Shown in pieces: positions 1 through 9,445 of a stretch of DNA of 64,000 bases. The first letter of the stretch is position 1. Each line of letters begins with the position of its first letter. The position numbers and the translations under genes are program-made. Source of the stretch: Eggerthella sp. YY7918 (lineage in GTDB: Bacteria > Actinomycetota > Coriobacteriia > Coriobacteriales > Eggerthellaceae); assembly GCF_000270285.1 (NCBI RefSeq), contig NC_015738.1, forward strand, positions 496,001-560,000, written 5' to 3'. Below the pieces are notes generated by a model. That model was given only the letters and a program-made list of their open reading frames with translations. It had not been told where the DNA came from and did not search any database.

Positions 1-1794
1 GAGATGCGTGCGGGTACGCTGAACATGTCAGGTGGCACTGTAGTCGGAAACGGCTCTGAAGTCATAGTTAATCCCAACGCTAGTGGCGGCACAATAGAGG
101 GCGTGGGTATTGCGGTGGCCCAGCATACCACTAAGCTTGCCATGAATATCAACATCACAGGAGGCGAGATCTCGGGTTATTCGGCGCTCTACGAGAGCAA
201 CCCGCAGAATAACGCTCCAGGTGAAATAGATCAGGTAAACCTCGCTCTATCGGGCGGCGTATTCAAGACTATCAACGAGGGCAGTGTTGCGCTGTATAGC
301 CAGAATAAGACCGGTTTCATCGCCGGCGGTACGTATTCGAGCACGCTGGATACGAACTATATTGCAAAGGGTTACTATCAGCATGCGACCACGGGTACGG
401 TGCAGCAGCTTCCCGAGACAGCAGAATACACCGTCGAGCACTACTGGCAGAACGTCGATAACGACGAGTATTCAACCACGCCGCATGAAACCGAAACGCT
501 CAGCGGTAAGCCTTACGAAGACACCGAAGCTGCAGCGAAGTCCTATGAGGGGCTCACGGTGTCCACCGATCCCATCGTGCAAAAGGAAATTGCTCCCGAG
601 GGCACCACCGTAGTGAAGGTGTACTACGACCGGAACACCTACAAGGTAACGTGGAATCCTGCGGGGGGCACCTTGAGCGGCGCTACTCAAACGCAAGTTC
701 GCTTCGGCGCACCCATCCCACAGGCTAGCGCCACAAAAGATGGTTTCCTGCTTGCCGGCTGGTCGGATATGCCCGAAGCCATGCCTGCGGATAATATCGA
801 GCTTACCGCGCGTTGGGCTCCCGTGGTCAAGCCCACGGATCCCAGTGTTAATCCCGATTTGGATATCGCAGTCGACATTCCTGCTATCAATCCGGACCCG
901 ACCGTGCCCAGTGCTACGATCACTGAAGAAGCAAAGCAGACTGCGGTTAGCACAGCTTCTCAAGTGCTTGATGCTGTGTCGCAAGGCATTGTTCCTCCGG
1001 GCGTGACACCGGAAGAAGCGGCTCGCATTAACGAGGTTGTCGGAAAGGACCCCTCTCATAAGATAACTGCGGTGGTGTCAGTCTCTGTCGAACAGAAAAC
1101 GCCCGATGATATCGCAGAGGATGCCTCTCGTGTTGATGGCGCACTCAATCAAGACCAAGAGGTTGCTGTCTACTTCGACATCAAGGTGAATCTTATAGTC
1201 CGAAACGAGACCACAGGAAAATCGACCAACGCTACTCTGACCAATTTAGAAGAGCCGCTCGTGTTTGAAGTGCATGTTTCACCTGATCTTATTGCCGGAA
1301 AAGCGGTACGCATTGCATGCGTACATGAGGGAAATCTGCGCTGGATTGACCCTATCTCGGTAGACTACGAAACCGGCGTCATCTTGCTTAGTGCGGATGC
1401 TTTCTCTACCTATGCGGTGGTTACGTCGTCAACAGTGGAGGTGGCTTTCGAATCCAATGGTGGCTCGGCAGTGCCCACGCAAACGGTAGCCTTCAGAGGC
1501 AAGGTGACCAAGCCTGCTGATCCCACGCGGAGCGGCTATGCGTTTGCCGGTTGGTATGCCGACGCGGCGCTCACGCAACCCTGGGACTTCGATACCACGG
1601 TGAGCTCGTACATGACGCTCTATGCGAAATGGACCGCCGTCTCCGGTGGAGAAACGCCCAAGGCTCCCGGAGCGCTCGGAAAAACAGGTGACAGCCTAGG
1701 CGGTGCTGCTACGCTTCTTGTGCTGGGTATGGCAATCGCCGCAGGAGCAGTGATGCTGTCCGCCCGTCTGGTCGCCGCTCGCCGCAAGCGCTAA
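1..1794 (+). CDS. Cell-wall-anchored surface protein with InlB-type repeats (3' part)
   Basis: The reading frame is open to the window edge, so the true start is upstream and only the last 597 or so codons are seen. Residues 1-130 are rich in Gly, Ser and Thr with recurring SGG turns, as in beta-helical adhesins. Residues about 140-210 resemble a MucBP-like domain (EYTVEHYWQN). Two InlB B / Listeria-Bacteroides repeats follow at about 213-283 and 479-548, each ending in a GWxxx...AxW pattern. The C-terminus has a sortase-like signal LGKTGD, a hydrophobic helix and a basic RRKR tail, which indicates anchoring to peptidoglycan. The Leu-Gly-Lys-Thr-Gly signal departs from canonical LPxTG. Probable role is adhesion; the ligand is unknown. 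A strong terminator follows. Confidence 0.75.
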   Translation, partial: EMRAGTLNMSGGTVVGNGSEVIVNPNASGGTIEGVGIAVAQHTTKLAMNINITGGEISGYSALYESNPQNNAPGEIDQVNLALSGGVFKTINEGSVALYSQNKTGFIAGGTYSSTLDTNYIAKGYYQHATTGTVQQLPETAEYTVEHYWQNVDNDEYSTTPHETETLSGKPYEDTEAAAKSYEGLTVSTDPIVQKEIAPEGTTVVKVYYDRNTYKVTWNPAGGTLSGATQTQVRFGAPIPQASATKDGFLLAGWSDMPEAMPADNIELTARWAPVVKPTDPSVNPDLDIAVDIPAINPDPTVPSATITEEAKQTAVSTASQVLDAVSQGIVPPGVTPEEAARINEVVGKDPSHKITAVVSVSVEQKTPDDIAEDASRVDGALNQDQEVAVYFDIKVNLIVRNETTGKSTNATLTNLEEPLVFEVHVSPDLIAGKAVRIACVHEGNLRWIDPISVDYETGVILLSADAFSTYAVVTSSTVEVAFESNGGSAVPTQTVAFRGKVTKPADPTRSGYAFAGWYADAALTQPWDFDTTVSSYMTLYAKWTAVSGGETPKAPGALGKTGDSLGGAATLLVLGMAIAAGAVMLSARLVAARRKR

Positions 1795-1843
1795 GGCATC
1801 GCAGGTGCACCTGACAACGAGCAGCCTGAACCATAACCAAACA

Positions 1844-1883
1844 ACCGGGGTCGAATCGAAAAGGTTCGGCCCCGGTTTCCTTA
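1844..1883 (+). terminator. Rho-independent terminator of the surface protein gene
   Basis: A 12-bp stem (1844-1855 pairing with 1865-1876, one G-T pair) with a 9-base loop is followed by TTCCTTATT. It lies 50 bases after the stop codon of the surface protein. Confidence 0.8.
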
Positions 1884-1951
1884 TTCGGGCAAAGACGAGA
1901 ACGGCTGATGCGCCCCTGAGCCTCGCTACTCAGTGCCGAGTCCCCCGACGT

Positions 1952-3436
1952 TCATTCATCATGCTGGATCGTTTCAACGGCCTGTATAAGCTCTTCCCGC
2001 GTATGAACATCAACCTTGAGATAGATATGGCTCATATGGGTTTTAACCGTGTTGTATGAAATGCATTTTTCAGCGGCGATGGATTTCGCGCTTCGGCCGC
2101 GTACCAGAAACTCAAGAATTTCTTCTTCCCGATCCGAAAGGCCAAATGCCTTTGCTGCGCGAGTGCACTGCAGCCTTACGCTGTCCACAAGGTCAGGCTG
2201 AACCGAGGGTGGCAGAACCTCGGGGTCCTCTTCGCCAGACAGCTCTCCTGTGTCCGGGAAACGTTCCTCCATGCGATTGGCAAGCGTTGTGCGAACAACA
2301 AGCGCGCCGCAGCACAGCGCAGCAATACATGCGCCCAAAACCCATACAGCGATAACGTCTTCAAAGACAATGCCAAGAAGCGCCCCCGAAGCAAGGCCGG
2401 CGTTGATGGAGGTAATGCCGGCCGTGACAACCTGTGTCGGCAAAAAGCGGCGCGAGACGGCTGCATCAAGCTCCGGATACACGCTTGTCAAGAACAAGAG
2501 GTGGCCAAGAAAGATGAAAAAGTTCGCCGTCACAATATTGCCGTAGGTAAAAAACGGCATGGTAAGCGCAATGATTGCCATGAGGGGCGCAAACATCGTT
2601 TTGAGGGTCTTCCAGGGTGCTTTTTCAAGAATGATGTAGTCCAGAACCGAAATAACGATGGTGGTAAGGATGGCGCCCGAAATCATAAGGGACCACGAAC
2701 TGTCGATATCGGCTGGCATAGGCAAGAAGTGCGTTCGGAAAACGCCTTGGGAAAGGGCAAACGTAAAGCACACGATGAATAGCGGCCACGGAAGCAGACC
2801 AAGTGCACTCGCAGCGGAGCCTTCACGTGTGGAGGTGTGTTCGGACGCGCGTGTGGTGGGAGCAGGGGCCTGTTGAGTCTTGGGATCGTAGGAACTCCAA
2901 AGAAGAAGCGCCGAAACGACCGGGGCCAAACAGCTAATGAGAATGGTGAGCGGTCGCGGCAGACAGACGCTTAACAGATAGAGCAGCATCCCGATAACAA
3001 CCGAGGTCGAGAAAATGGCTCGCTGCGTGCTTTTCACGGTAAGAAGCTCGGATGCTTCGCGCCACAGAAGGGGAAGGATAGTCGCTCCGGTGCTGGTAAG
3101 AAAAGCGCCAAGGTAGCAAAGAGGGGGAGAGGTGGGATCGTTCAACCCAATGAATACAAGGACTATTCCGAAGCTGGCGATGCCAGACGACCCAATTACC
3201 AGGGGGAAATGACGGGCAAACGGGGACAGCCGTCGCGCAAGCGCGAAAGCCAAAATAAGCGCCAAGGTGTTTGCGCCAACCATGACCAGCCAGGTATATG
3301 TTGCATAGTACTGTTCGTTGCCGTGCAGCACCGGCGAATTGAATATGGTATGAAGCACCCGAAACCAGCAGAAGCTGAGTCCGAACAAGAACAGCATCAA
3401 CCGTATATGACGCGGTCGTCCAGAAGCGCTTTGCAT
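1952..3436 (-). CDS. Membrane-bound LuxR-family transcriptional regulator
   Basis: 494 aa. Residues 1 to about 400 hold ten to twelve hydrophobic helices resembling a major-facilitator fold. The last 70 residues are a LuxR/GerE helix-turn-helix (LSDREEEILEFLVRGRSAKS followed by YNTVKTHMSHIY). This fusion is expanded in Eggerthellaceae, where such regulators usually sit beside and control a reductase or transporter operon. Here it is divergent from the flavin reductase at 3701, so that gene is its likely target; this is inference. The membrane part may sense the substrate. The start is supported by GAGGGGG six bases before ATG. Its 3' end faces the surface-protein terminator. Confidence 0.85.
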   Translation of the reverse strand: MQSASGRPRHIRLMLFLFGLSFCWFRVLHTIFNSPVLHGNEQYYATYTWLVMVGANTLALILAFALARRLSPFARHFPLVIGSSGIASFGIVLVFIGLNDPTSPPLCYLGAFLTSTGATILPLLWREASELLTVKSTQRAIFSTSVVIGMLLYLLSVCLPRPLTILISCLAPVVSALLLWSSYDPKTQQAPAPTTRASEHTSTREGSAASALGLLPWPLFIVCFTFALSQGVFRTHFLPMPADIDSSWSLMISGAILTTIVISVLDYIILEKAPWKTLKTMFAPLMAIIALTMPFFTYGNIVTANFFIFLGHLLFLTSVYPELDAAVSRRFLPTQVVTAGITSINAGLASGALLGIVFEDVIAVWVLGACIAALCCGALVVRTTLANRMEERFPDTGELSGEEDPEVLPPSVQPDLVDSVRLQCTRAAKAFGLSDREEEILEFLVRGRSAKSIAAEKCISYNTVKTHMSHIYLKVDVHTREELIQAVETIQHDE

Positions 3437-3700
3437 GATACCCCCTCTAGCGTACTAACATGCTACGTACGATGCTATCGAAGAACGGCCTGAGAAGAAT
3501 CACCCGCAGCACATGATGATGTGCAGTTTGCGGTGTCTTATCGTCGTATCAGCAACTGATCAGCTTGCAAGTTCATCGGATTCTAGCACAGCGGACACGT
3601 CTCACACGTGGCACGGCGGTGCGCAATGTTTTGCGGAATCGCTTCTTCGACTACGAGTGGTATGCGCTCGCGGGAAGCATGCGCAAGAGAGGGGATACCT
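3437..3700. promoter_or_regulatory. Divergent promoter region between luxR-type regulator and reductase
   Basis: 264 bases hold the control regions of both divergent genes. ATGCTA occurs twice around a CGTACG centre at about 3460-3480, close to the regulator start, and is a possible binding site. No clear -35/-10 pair could be assigned. Confidence 0.4.
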
Positions 3701-5380
3701 ATGAGTACCACGTATCAGGCATCGACAAACTCCGGTATGACGCGGCGAACTTTTCTGGCGGGCGCAGGCCTTGTGGGGGCGGGAACAGCTCTTGGCCTCG
3801 CCGGTTGTGGACCGCGCGAACAGGTGGCACCCAAGGCCGAAGATGCCAATAGTGAAGCCAGCACGCCAAACAGCCAAGAAGTCGATCCTATTTGGGCGCT
3901 TGACGATGTTGGTGAACCCACGGAAACTATCGAAGCGCAGGTATGCATCGTGGGCGGGGGTGGAACAGGACTTGCTGCGGCAATCCAGTGCGCCGAGCTT
4001 GGCTTAAAGCCCCTCGTTGTTGAAAAAATGGCGGGGTATGGCGGATCGTTTATCGGCACGGAATTTATCAATGCGGTTGGCAGCAAGCAGCAGATAGCTA
4101 CAGGTGTGGATGATTCGATTAACGCCATTATCAACGATCATCTTGTCTATCACCATTGGATCCCGCGCAAAGCCCTCGTGGAGAGCATGTATCTCAATGC
4201 GGCGGATACAATTGAGTGGCTTGAGGGTTTTGGTGTCGAGTTCGAATTTTCGGCAGGCTACAAAAATCGTGCGCTGGCCTACTATGCGGCAGGCGAGCCC
4301 TTGCGCGGATCGCATTTTATCAAGCTGCTCAGCGAGCAGGCCGATCGTATGGGCGTCGAGGCGCTGTTTGAAACAGCCGCGAAGAAAATCGTAATGGACA
4401 ACGGTGCTGTGGCAGGGGTTCTCGTTGAAGGGAAGAACGGAACCGTAACCAAAATCGAAACCAAGGCTGTGCTCATATGCACGGGCGGATATTCGAACAA
4501 CAGGGAATTCTTACAAGCGGTATCGCACAACGAAAATGAAAATATTCAGGCTTTGGGTATGGACTGTCGTCATGCTGACGGCCTGAAGATGGCTGCTGAC
4601 GCAGGCGCGGTAATGGCTGAGGGGTTAGGCACTATCCAGTGGTGCGGCCCCGTGGTGATTGGTGCTATTACGGCAAGCTGGCAAACGCACGCCTATGCGG
4701 TTGGAGTTCAGCCAACGCTGTGGTTGAATCAAGATGCCAAACGTTTCGTTCGTGAAGATCTGTGCCGTGAGAACTTCACTTTCGGTGGTATTAGCGTTCG
4801 CAACGAAAAGAAAACCTTCGTCATGTTTACCGAGAAGGACATGGAGCACTGGGAAAACGTTGGCGTGTACATCAAGGTGTTCGGTTTTGCTAATGTCGAC
4901 ACGCCTTTAACTGAAGCCCGCGAAACGCTGATGGCATGTGAGGCCTGTCATGTTCACGATACTATCGAAGAAGCCGCAAAAGCGGCAGGACTCGATCCCG
5001 TTGCGCTGCAGGAAACAATCGATCGATACAATGGCTTCTGCGAAAAGGCGGCATTGCTCGATCCAGACGATACGACCGCCGATGAAGATTTCGGGAAGAA
5101 GGCCCAACATCTGCGTCCCGTGGATGAAGGTCCCTTCTGGATCTGTGAAGTGGCGAATGGCTTCTTCGCCACGCACGGCGGCGTCAAGGTGACGGAAAAG
5201 ACGGAAGCTCTTGACGCGGATGGCAAGGTCATCACGGGCCTCTATGCAGGTGGATGCGATGCCGGAGGCATTCAGGGTGATACGTACGATGTTTTGTATG
5301 CGGGCGGTTCTACCTCTGGTTGGGCCATCAATACGGGAAGAAATGCAGCACGCGCTATTGCGGAATTCCTTCAGTCGTAG
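3701..5380 (+). CDS. Tat-exported FAD-dependent reductase, fumarate reductase/flavocytochrome c family
   Basis: 559 aa. The start at 3701 is chosen because AGAGAGGGG precedes it and a twin-arginine signal begins soon after: TRRTFLAGAGL, hydrophobic stretch, then LAGC, which reads as a lipobox, so a membrane-tethered extracytoplasmic lipoprotein is likely. An FAD-binding fold follows (CIVGGGGTGLAAAIQCAELG, then VVEKMAGYGGS). The C-terminal GGCDAGGIQGDTYD and GGSTSGWAINTGRNAA are the FAD-contacting end of the family. No heme-binding CxxCH motif is present, so electrons must come from a separate carrier. In Eggerthellaceae such proteins reduce diverse small molecules as respiratory acceptors; the substrate cannot be told from sequence. 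It is divergent from a membrane LuxR regulator, which suggests induction by that substrate. Confidence 0.85.
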   Translation: MSTTYQASTNSGMTRRTFLAGAGLVGAGTALGLAGCGPREQVAPKAEDANSEASTPNSQEVDPIWALDDVGEPTETIEAQVCIVGGGGTGLAAAIQCAELGLKPLVVEKMAGYGGSFIGTEFINAVGSKQQIATGVDDSINAIINDHLVYHHWIPRKALVESMYLNAADTIEWLEGFGVEFEFSAGYKNRALAYYAAGEPLRGSHFIKLLSEQADRMGVEALFETAAKKIVMDNGAVAGVLVEGKNGTVTKIETKAVLICTGGYSNNREFLQAVSHNENENIQALGMDCRHADGLKMAADAGAVMAEGLGTIQWCGPVVIGAITASWQTHAYAVGVQPTLWLNQDAKRFVREDLCRENFTFGGISVRNEKKTFVMFTEKDMEHWENVGVYIKVFGFANVDTPLTEARETLMACEACHVHDTIEEAAKAAGLDPVALQETIDRYNGFCEKAALLDPDDTTADEDFGKKAQHLRPVDEGPFWICEVANGFFATHGGVKVTEKTEALDADGKVITGLYAGGCDAGGIQGDTYDVLYAGGSTSGWAINTGRNAARAIAEFLQS

Positions 5381-5457
5381 CGCTCTTTGCTGGCCGGTGC
5401 GGCTCCACATGAGGGGCTGGGGGGTGTGGACGAACATCTGGGATGAAACGTCCGGAT

Positions 5458-5634
5458 AGAAAAAGTCCCGCCCCCGGCCAGAAGGATGAACCCACCTCGA
5501 AAGGTGGGTGCTCGCAGCCCGCTTCCTGGCTTTCGCATCAACGGACGCGAATCTCCATTCCACGCGCTATCTTGAGCTCCCTAAGTCATATACGTCGGTC
5601 CATCGCAAAGTATGGCTTCGAGGGCAGGACCTCC
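5458..5634 (-). ncRNA. ssrS: Probable 6S RNA
   Basis: About 177 nt on the minus strand, the usual 6S length. The ends pair: GTCCTGCCC at 5630-5622 with GGGCGGGAC at 5473-5465, and the 3' end runs into TTTTT. Near the 3' end is the hairpin CACCCACCT/AGGTGGGTT (5510-5502 with 5497-5489), typical of Gram-positive 6S RNAs. A TATACT box lies seven bases before the proposed 5' end. In Firmicutes a 6S gene also lies close to rarA, the next gene here. 6S RNA binds sigma70 RNA polymerase holoenzyme in stationary phase. The central bubble was not modelled. Confidence 0.7.
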
Positions 5635-5876
5635 TTTGAGTATATGGGTCGCGCCGCCAAAATAAAGACTTGACATATATTTTGTTAGGGTCTTTTCAAG
5701 TTCCACATATCTGGACAGCACGGAACGGGTGTTTTTGCGAAGCGCCCGTGTCGTTCTTACGTCAAACTCAGGTGTGCGAGTCGCTTTTGCAACAAAACGT
5801 GAACCGGGAATGTTCGTTTTAAAATCAATGGTACCTTCTATAGGCAAACAAGCGTTCGCATGATACTATACGCATC

Positions 5877-7214
5877 ATGGATACCTTATTTACCGATATG
5901 GAAAACGAGCGGAAGTCGAAAGTTGCGCCTCTTGCAGTGCGCATGCGTCCGCGTACGCTTGACGAGGTGGTTGGGCAGCATGAGGCGATCGGTCCCGGCT
6001 CGTGGTTGCGCAGCGCAATCGAAAACGACCAGCTGAGTTCGGTCATCCTGTTCGGCCCTGCCGGCACGGGAAAAACCTCGCTCGCCCACGTCATTGCTGA
6101 AACGACGAAGGCCACCTTCGTGGAGGTGTCGGCCATCGGCGGAACGGTGTCCGACCTGCGTCGCGAGATCGATGCGGCCGATAAGCGTCTGTCGATGAGC
6201 GGGCTGCGCACCATCCTGTTTGTCGACGAGATCCACCGCTTCAACCGCAGTCAACAAGATGCGCTGCTCCATGCGGTGGAAGATCGGGTGCTGGTGTTGG
6301 TGGGTGCCACGACCGAAAACCCGTTTTTTGAGGTCAACTCGGCACTCATCAGCCGTTCGCGCATCGTTGAACTGCATAGTCTGTCTGATGCGGACATCGA
6401 ACTGCTGGTGGATCGTGCCGTGGCTGACGAGCGCGGTTTGGGCGGGCGCTATCGACTGGATGATACAGCGCGCAACGCCATTGTGCTTTTGGCTGGCGGC
6501 GATGGGCGAGGTGCACTCACCACGCTGGAGCTGGCGGCGGGCATGGTTGAACCCGGCACACCAAAGAAGCCTGCGATCATCACCGAGGAAGACGTGCGCG
6601 CCGCCACGCCGCATCGTACGTTGCCCTACGACAAGAACAAAGACATGCACTACGACGTCATCTCGGCGTTTATCAAATCCATGCGCGGCAGCGACCCCGA
6701 TGCGGCGCTCTACTGGCTTGCGCGCATGATCGACGGGGGAGAAGACCCGAAGTTCATCGCGCGTCGTATGTTCATCGCGGCGTCGGAAGACATCGGCAAT
6801 GCCGATCCGCAGGCGTTGCTTATCGCCGAGGCAGCATTTAAATCGGCCGAGGTCATTGGATATCCCGAATGTCGCATTAACCTGGCGCAAGCTGCCATTT
6901 ATCTGGCGCTTGCCCCCAAGAGCAACGCTGCCGAGGCCGGCATCGACGCCGCGCTCGCGGAAGTGAGAAACGGTCCGTCGCGAAGTGTTCCCGATCATCT
7001 GCGCGATCGCCATCGTCCAGGTGCGGAAGATTACGGCGTGTATCGTTACCCCCATAACTACCCGGGCGGTTGGGTGGATCAACGCTATCTTCCCGAAGGG
7101 TTGGAGCGAGGCTGTTTTTACCGTTCGAGCGACCGTGGCTGGGAGGCGTATCGCAGCGATGCCGCGGCCCGCGATCGCACGGAAGGCGGAGGCGAAACCC
7201 CACGTCGCGCGTAA
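5877..7214 (+). CDS. rarA: Replication-associated recombination protein A (RarA/MgsA), AAA+ ATPase
   Basis: 445 aa, normal length. Walker A GPAGTGKT at residues 60-67 and Walker B ILFVDEIHRF near 113-122 belong to the clamp-loader-like AAA+ group, and the C-terminal half matches the tetramerisation part of RarA. The protein acts at stalled forks with SSB and the replisome. A TACTAT box lies only 8 bases before the ATG and no ribosome-binding site is visible, so the message may be leaderless. The next gene follows after 111 bases with its own promoter-like box. Confidence 0.93.
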   Translation: MDTLFTDMENERKSKVAPLAVRMRPRTLDEVVGQHEAIGPGSWLRSAIENDQLSSVILFGPAGTGKTSLAHVIAETTKATFVEVSAIGGTVSDLRREIDAADKRLSMSGLRTILFVDEIHRFNRSQQDALLHAVEDRVLVLVGATTENPFFEVNSALISRSRIVELHSLSDADIELLVDRAVADERGLGGRYRLDDTARNAIVLLAGGDGRGALTTLELAAGMVEPGTPKKPAIITEEDVRAATPHRTLPYDKNKDMHYDVISAFIKSMRGSDPDAALYWLARMIDGGEDPKFIARRMFIAASEDIGNADPQALLIAEAAFKSAEVIGYPECRINLAQAAIYLALAPKSNAAEAGIDAALAEVRNGPSRSVPDHLRDRHRPGAEDYGVYRYPHNYPGGWVDQRYLPEGLERGCFYRSSDRGWEAYRSDAAARDRTEGGGETPRRA

Positions 7215-7288
7215 AGTAACCGTATTCCAACTCCTATGGATGCAGGGTGAAAACGTGAGCCAAAGCGTATAGAATGCACAGCGATCGT

Positions 7289-7296
7289 GCTATAGT
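7289..7296 (+). promoter_or_regulatory. Extended -10 promoter box before the DUF948 gene
   Basis: TGCTATAGT fits an extended -10 element 30 bases before the GTG start, with CAGGAGG as ribosome-binding site between. No good -35 is seen. Confidence 0.5.
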
Positions 7297-7325
7297 AGAA
7301 CCTTCGAAGATCAGGAGGCCTTAGC

Positions 7326-8027
7326 GTGGATATCAATGAAATTGTCGCTCTTGCATTGCCGATCGTATACGTGCTTGTTGGTGCGGCTCTGGTTTGGCTT
7401 GTCATCGAGCTTGTTATGACTGCGCGTAAAACGCGTAAAACAGTTGATGAACTGCAGAAACAGGTGCAGCCTACGCTCGCGAGCGTAGAGCGCATCACCG
7501 CCTCTCTCGAGCCTGTCGCTGCGAAGGTCGATCCTCTTGTCGAGCGCGTGTCGCTGACGGTAGATGCTGCGAATCTTGAAATCATGCGTCTCGATCAGAT
7601 TCTGGAAGACGTCAATGAAATTACCGATACGGTTTCTTCAACCGTCGAAGCCGTCGATTCGGTTACGAACGCTCCCCTCGAACTGGTAAGCAGCGTATCG
7701 ACGAAGGTTCGCAACGCCTTTAAGCCGCGTCGTGCAAGCGACGAATCGGTAGCTCTCGGTCAGGCTAAGGGGGAAGAAGCCGAGCACGATCAGCGCGCGC
7801 ATCACGCTGAGTCGTCTGCCGAGCGTGAAGAGAAGACGGAAGCAAAGCATGCGGCTGCCGACAAGACGGCAGAGGCGGCGGCACACGTGGCAGAAGCGGT
7901 AACCGCCGCGGTAAATGCCGACACGACGCCCGGGCCTTCATACTTCACGTACAACGACGCAAAACCTTCGACTGACGCACCTGCCTCGTCCGATTCCGGC
8001 ACACAAGGCGATACGCCCGTCAAGTAG
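7326..8027 (+). CDS. DUF948 membrane-anchored protein
   Basis: 233 aa, GTG start with CAGGAGG before it. One N-terminal transmembrane helix (residues 7-30) is followed by a long helical, coiled-coil-prone stretch (VDELQKQVQPTLASVERITA onwards) characteristic of DUF948, then a charged, Ala-rich disordered tail. Function is unknown. The family is often found beside cell-envelope or alaS-region genes in Actinobacteria. It probably forms an operon with the PerM-like gene 21 bases downstream. Confidence 0.8.
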   Translation: MDINEIVALALPIVYVLVGAALVWLVIELVMTARKTRKTVDELQKQVQPTLASVERITASLEPVAAKVDPLVERVSLTVDAANLEIMRLDQILEDVNEITDTVSSTVEAVDSVTNAPLELVSSVSTKVRNAFKPRRASDESVALGQAKGEEAEHDQRAHHAESSAEREEKTEAKHAAADKTAEAAAHVAEAVTAAVNADTTPGPSYFTYNDAKPSTDAPASSDSGTQGDTPVK

Positions 8028-8048
8028 CACCGTGAAGGAGCAGGTTTT

Positions 8049-9338
8049 GTGAGTGAGTCCAATTACGAGGTAGACAGAGCGGCCAAACTGAAGCGGTGGT
8101 TTTTGGCTGTCTGGACCATCGTGGGAGCTATCCTGCTCACAGGAGTGCTCGTATACCTTATCAACATCTTGAGCGTGCCGGTGGGCATTATCATTTGGAC
8201 GGTCATTATCGTTTTCTGCCTGCGCGGTCCCGTTAACGGTTTGGAAAAGCGAGGTGTGCCGCGCGTCGCGGGAACCGTCGTAGCCTACGTTCTCATGTTT
8301 GTTGTGCTGGGGCTGGTGGTCTTGCTCATGTTTTCGCCGGTCTTTGGTATCGGGGACCAGTTCACAAGCCTCATCGAAAGCATTCCCACCTACGTGCAAA
8401 CCATCAGTGCCTGGGGAAATGATCTCTACGGCCGCTATGCCCATATTCTGCAGAACGACACGGTACAAACGTGGATTAATGACGCGCTTGAATCAATAGG
8501 CACCTGGGCATCCTCGTTTGCACGTGAGAGCGCTTCAAGCGTGGTGGCTATCGGAACCGGCGTGGTAAACAGCTTCGTAGCCATTGGCTTTGCGTTGGTG
8601 GTGGCGTTTTGGATGCTCATGGAGCTGCCTGCGCTTGGCCCCGAATGCAAAAGGCTGATAGGGCCAAAGCACCGCGAAGATCTTGAAATGCTGCACGTTA
8701 CCTTCACGCGGGTCATGGGCGGATACATCAAAGGTACGCTGCTGCAATGCGCCATCATTGGGCTTGGCTGCGGCGTGCTGTTTGGCGTCATCGGCGTTCC
8801 GAACTACGCCGCTCTCGGCGGTATTACGGGTCTTTTGAATATCATTCCCATTGTAGGGCCGTGGCTGGGAGGCGCGCTTGCCGCCATCGTCGGGGTGTTT
8901 ATCAGCCCTTGGATTGCCCTTTTTGCCTTAGGCGGCACCATTGCCATCCAGCAGATTGTCTATACGTTCATTTCGCCGAAGATCATGGCGAATTCGGTTG
9001 ATGTGCATCCTGCTTTGACGCTTATTGCGTTGATGGCGGGTTCGGCCATCGGTGGAGCGATGAGCGGTTTTATGGGTTCGCTCGTGGGTATGTTGGCCTC
9101 AATCCCTGCCGTCGCCGTTGCAAAGTCCGTTTTCGTGTATTATTTCGAAAAGCGTACGGGAAGGCAGCTCGTGTCCAAGGACGGTGTGTTTTTCAAAGGC
9201 ACTCCGGCATCGGACGGCACGCCGGATCCCATCGCGGATGCAACCTCGCCGCATCCGGACGCTTCGGCTGTGATTGAACGCATCGAACAACGCAAAGCCG
9301 AAGCAGAAAAAAGAGCACACGATCGCAAGAAGCGCTGA
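8049..9338 (+). CDS. AI-2E/PerM family membrane transporter
   Basis: 429 aa, GTG start with GAAGGAG upstream. About eight hydrophobic helices are present, with the family's central segment and the GGALAAIVGVFISPW...QQIVYTFISPKIM region near residues 278-318. Members of this family export small molecules or ions; some are Na+/H+ antiporters and the original name refers to autoinducer-2 export. The substrate here is unknown. The C-terminal 60 residues are charged and probably cytoplasmic. It follows the DUF948 gene closely and precedes alaS by 107 bases. Confidence 0.85.
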   Translation: MSESNYEVDRAAKLKRWFLAVWTIVGAILLTGVLVYLINILSVPVGIIIWTVIIVFCLRGPVNGLEKRGVPRVAGTVVAYVLMFVVLGLVVLLMFSPVFGIGDQFTSLIESIPTYVQTISAWGNDLYGRYAHILQNDTVQTWINDALESIGTWASSFARESASSVVAIGTGVVNSFVAIGFALVVAFWMLMELPALGPECKRLIGPKHREDLEMLHVTFTRVMGGYIKGTLLQCAIIGLGCGVLFGVIGVPNYAALGGITGLLNIIPIVGPWLGGALAAIVGVFISPWIALFALGGTIAIQQIVYTFISPKIMANSVDVHPALTLIALMAGSAIGGAMSGFMGSLVGMLASIPAVAVAKSVFVYYFEKRTGRQLVSKDGVFFKGTPASDGTPDPIADATSPHPDASAVIERIEQRKAEAEKRAHDRKKR

Positions 9339-9445
9339 GCGGAAACAGCGAGCACGGTACGGGGCATCCGAAGCTCTGCGCGCGATAAACAGAGGAATAA
9401 TGGGTCGCATGCGGCGGCCCCCGAGGAGATAGAAAGACAGTCGAC

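Noticed and set aside
5581-5847. Minus-strand 88-codon frame between the reductase and rarA
   Set aside because: It overlaps the 6S RNA promoter and 5' end, has no clear ribosome-binding site and no recognised domain.
5886-7082. Antisense open frame opposite rarA
   Set aside because: The plus-strand RarA motifs are complete; no motif in the antisense frame.
9339-9445. Possible T-box leader before alaS
   Set aside because: No T-box sequence, specifier loop or terminator/antiterminator pair was found in the 107 bases.
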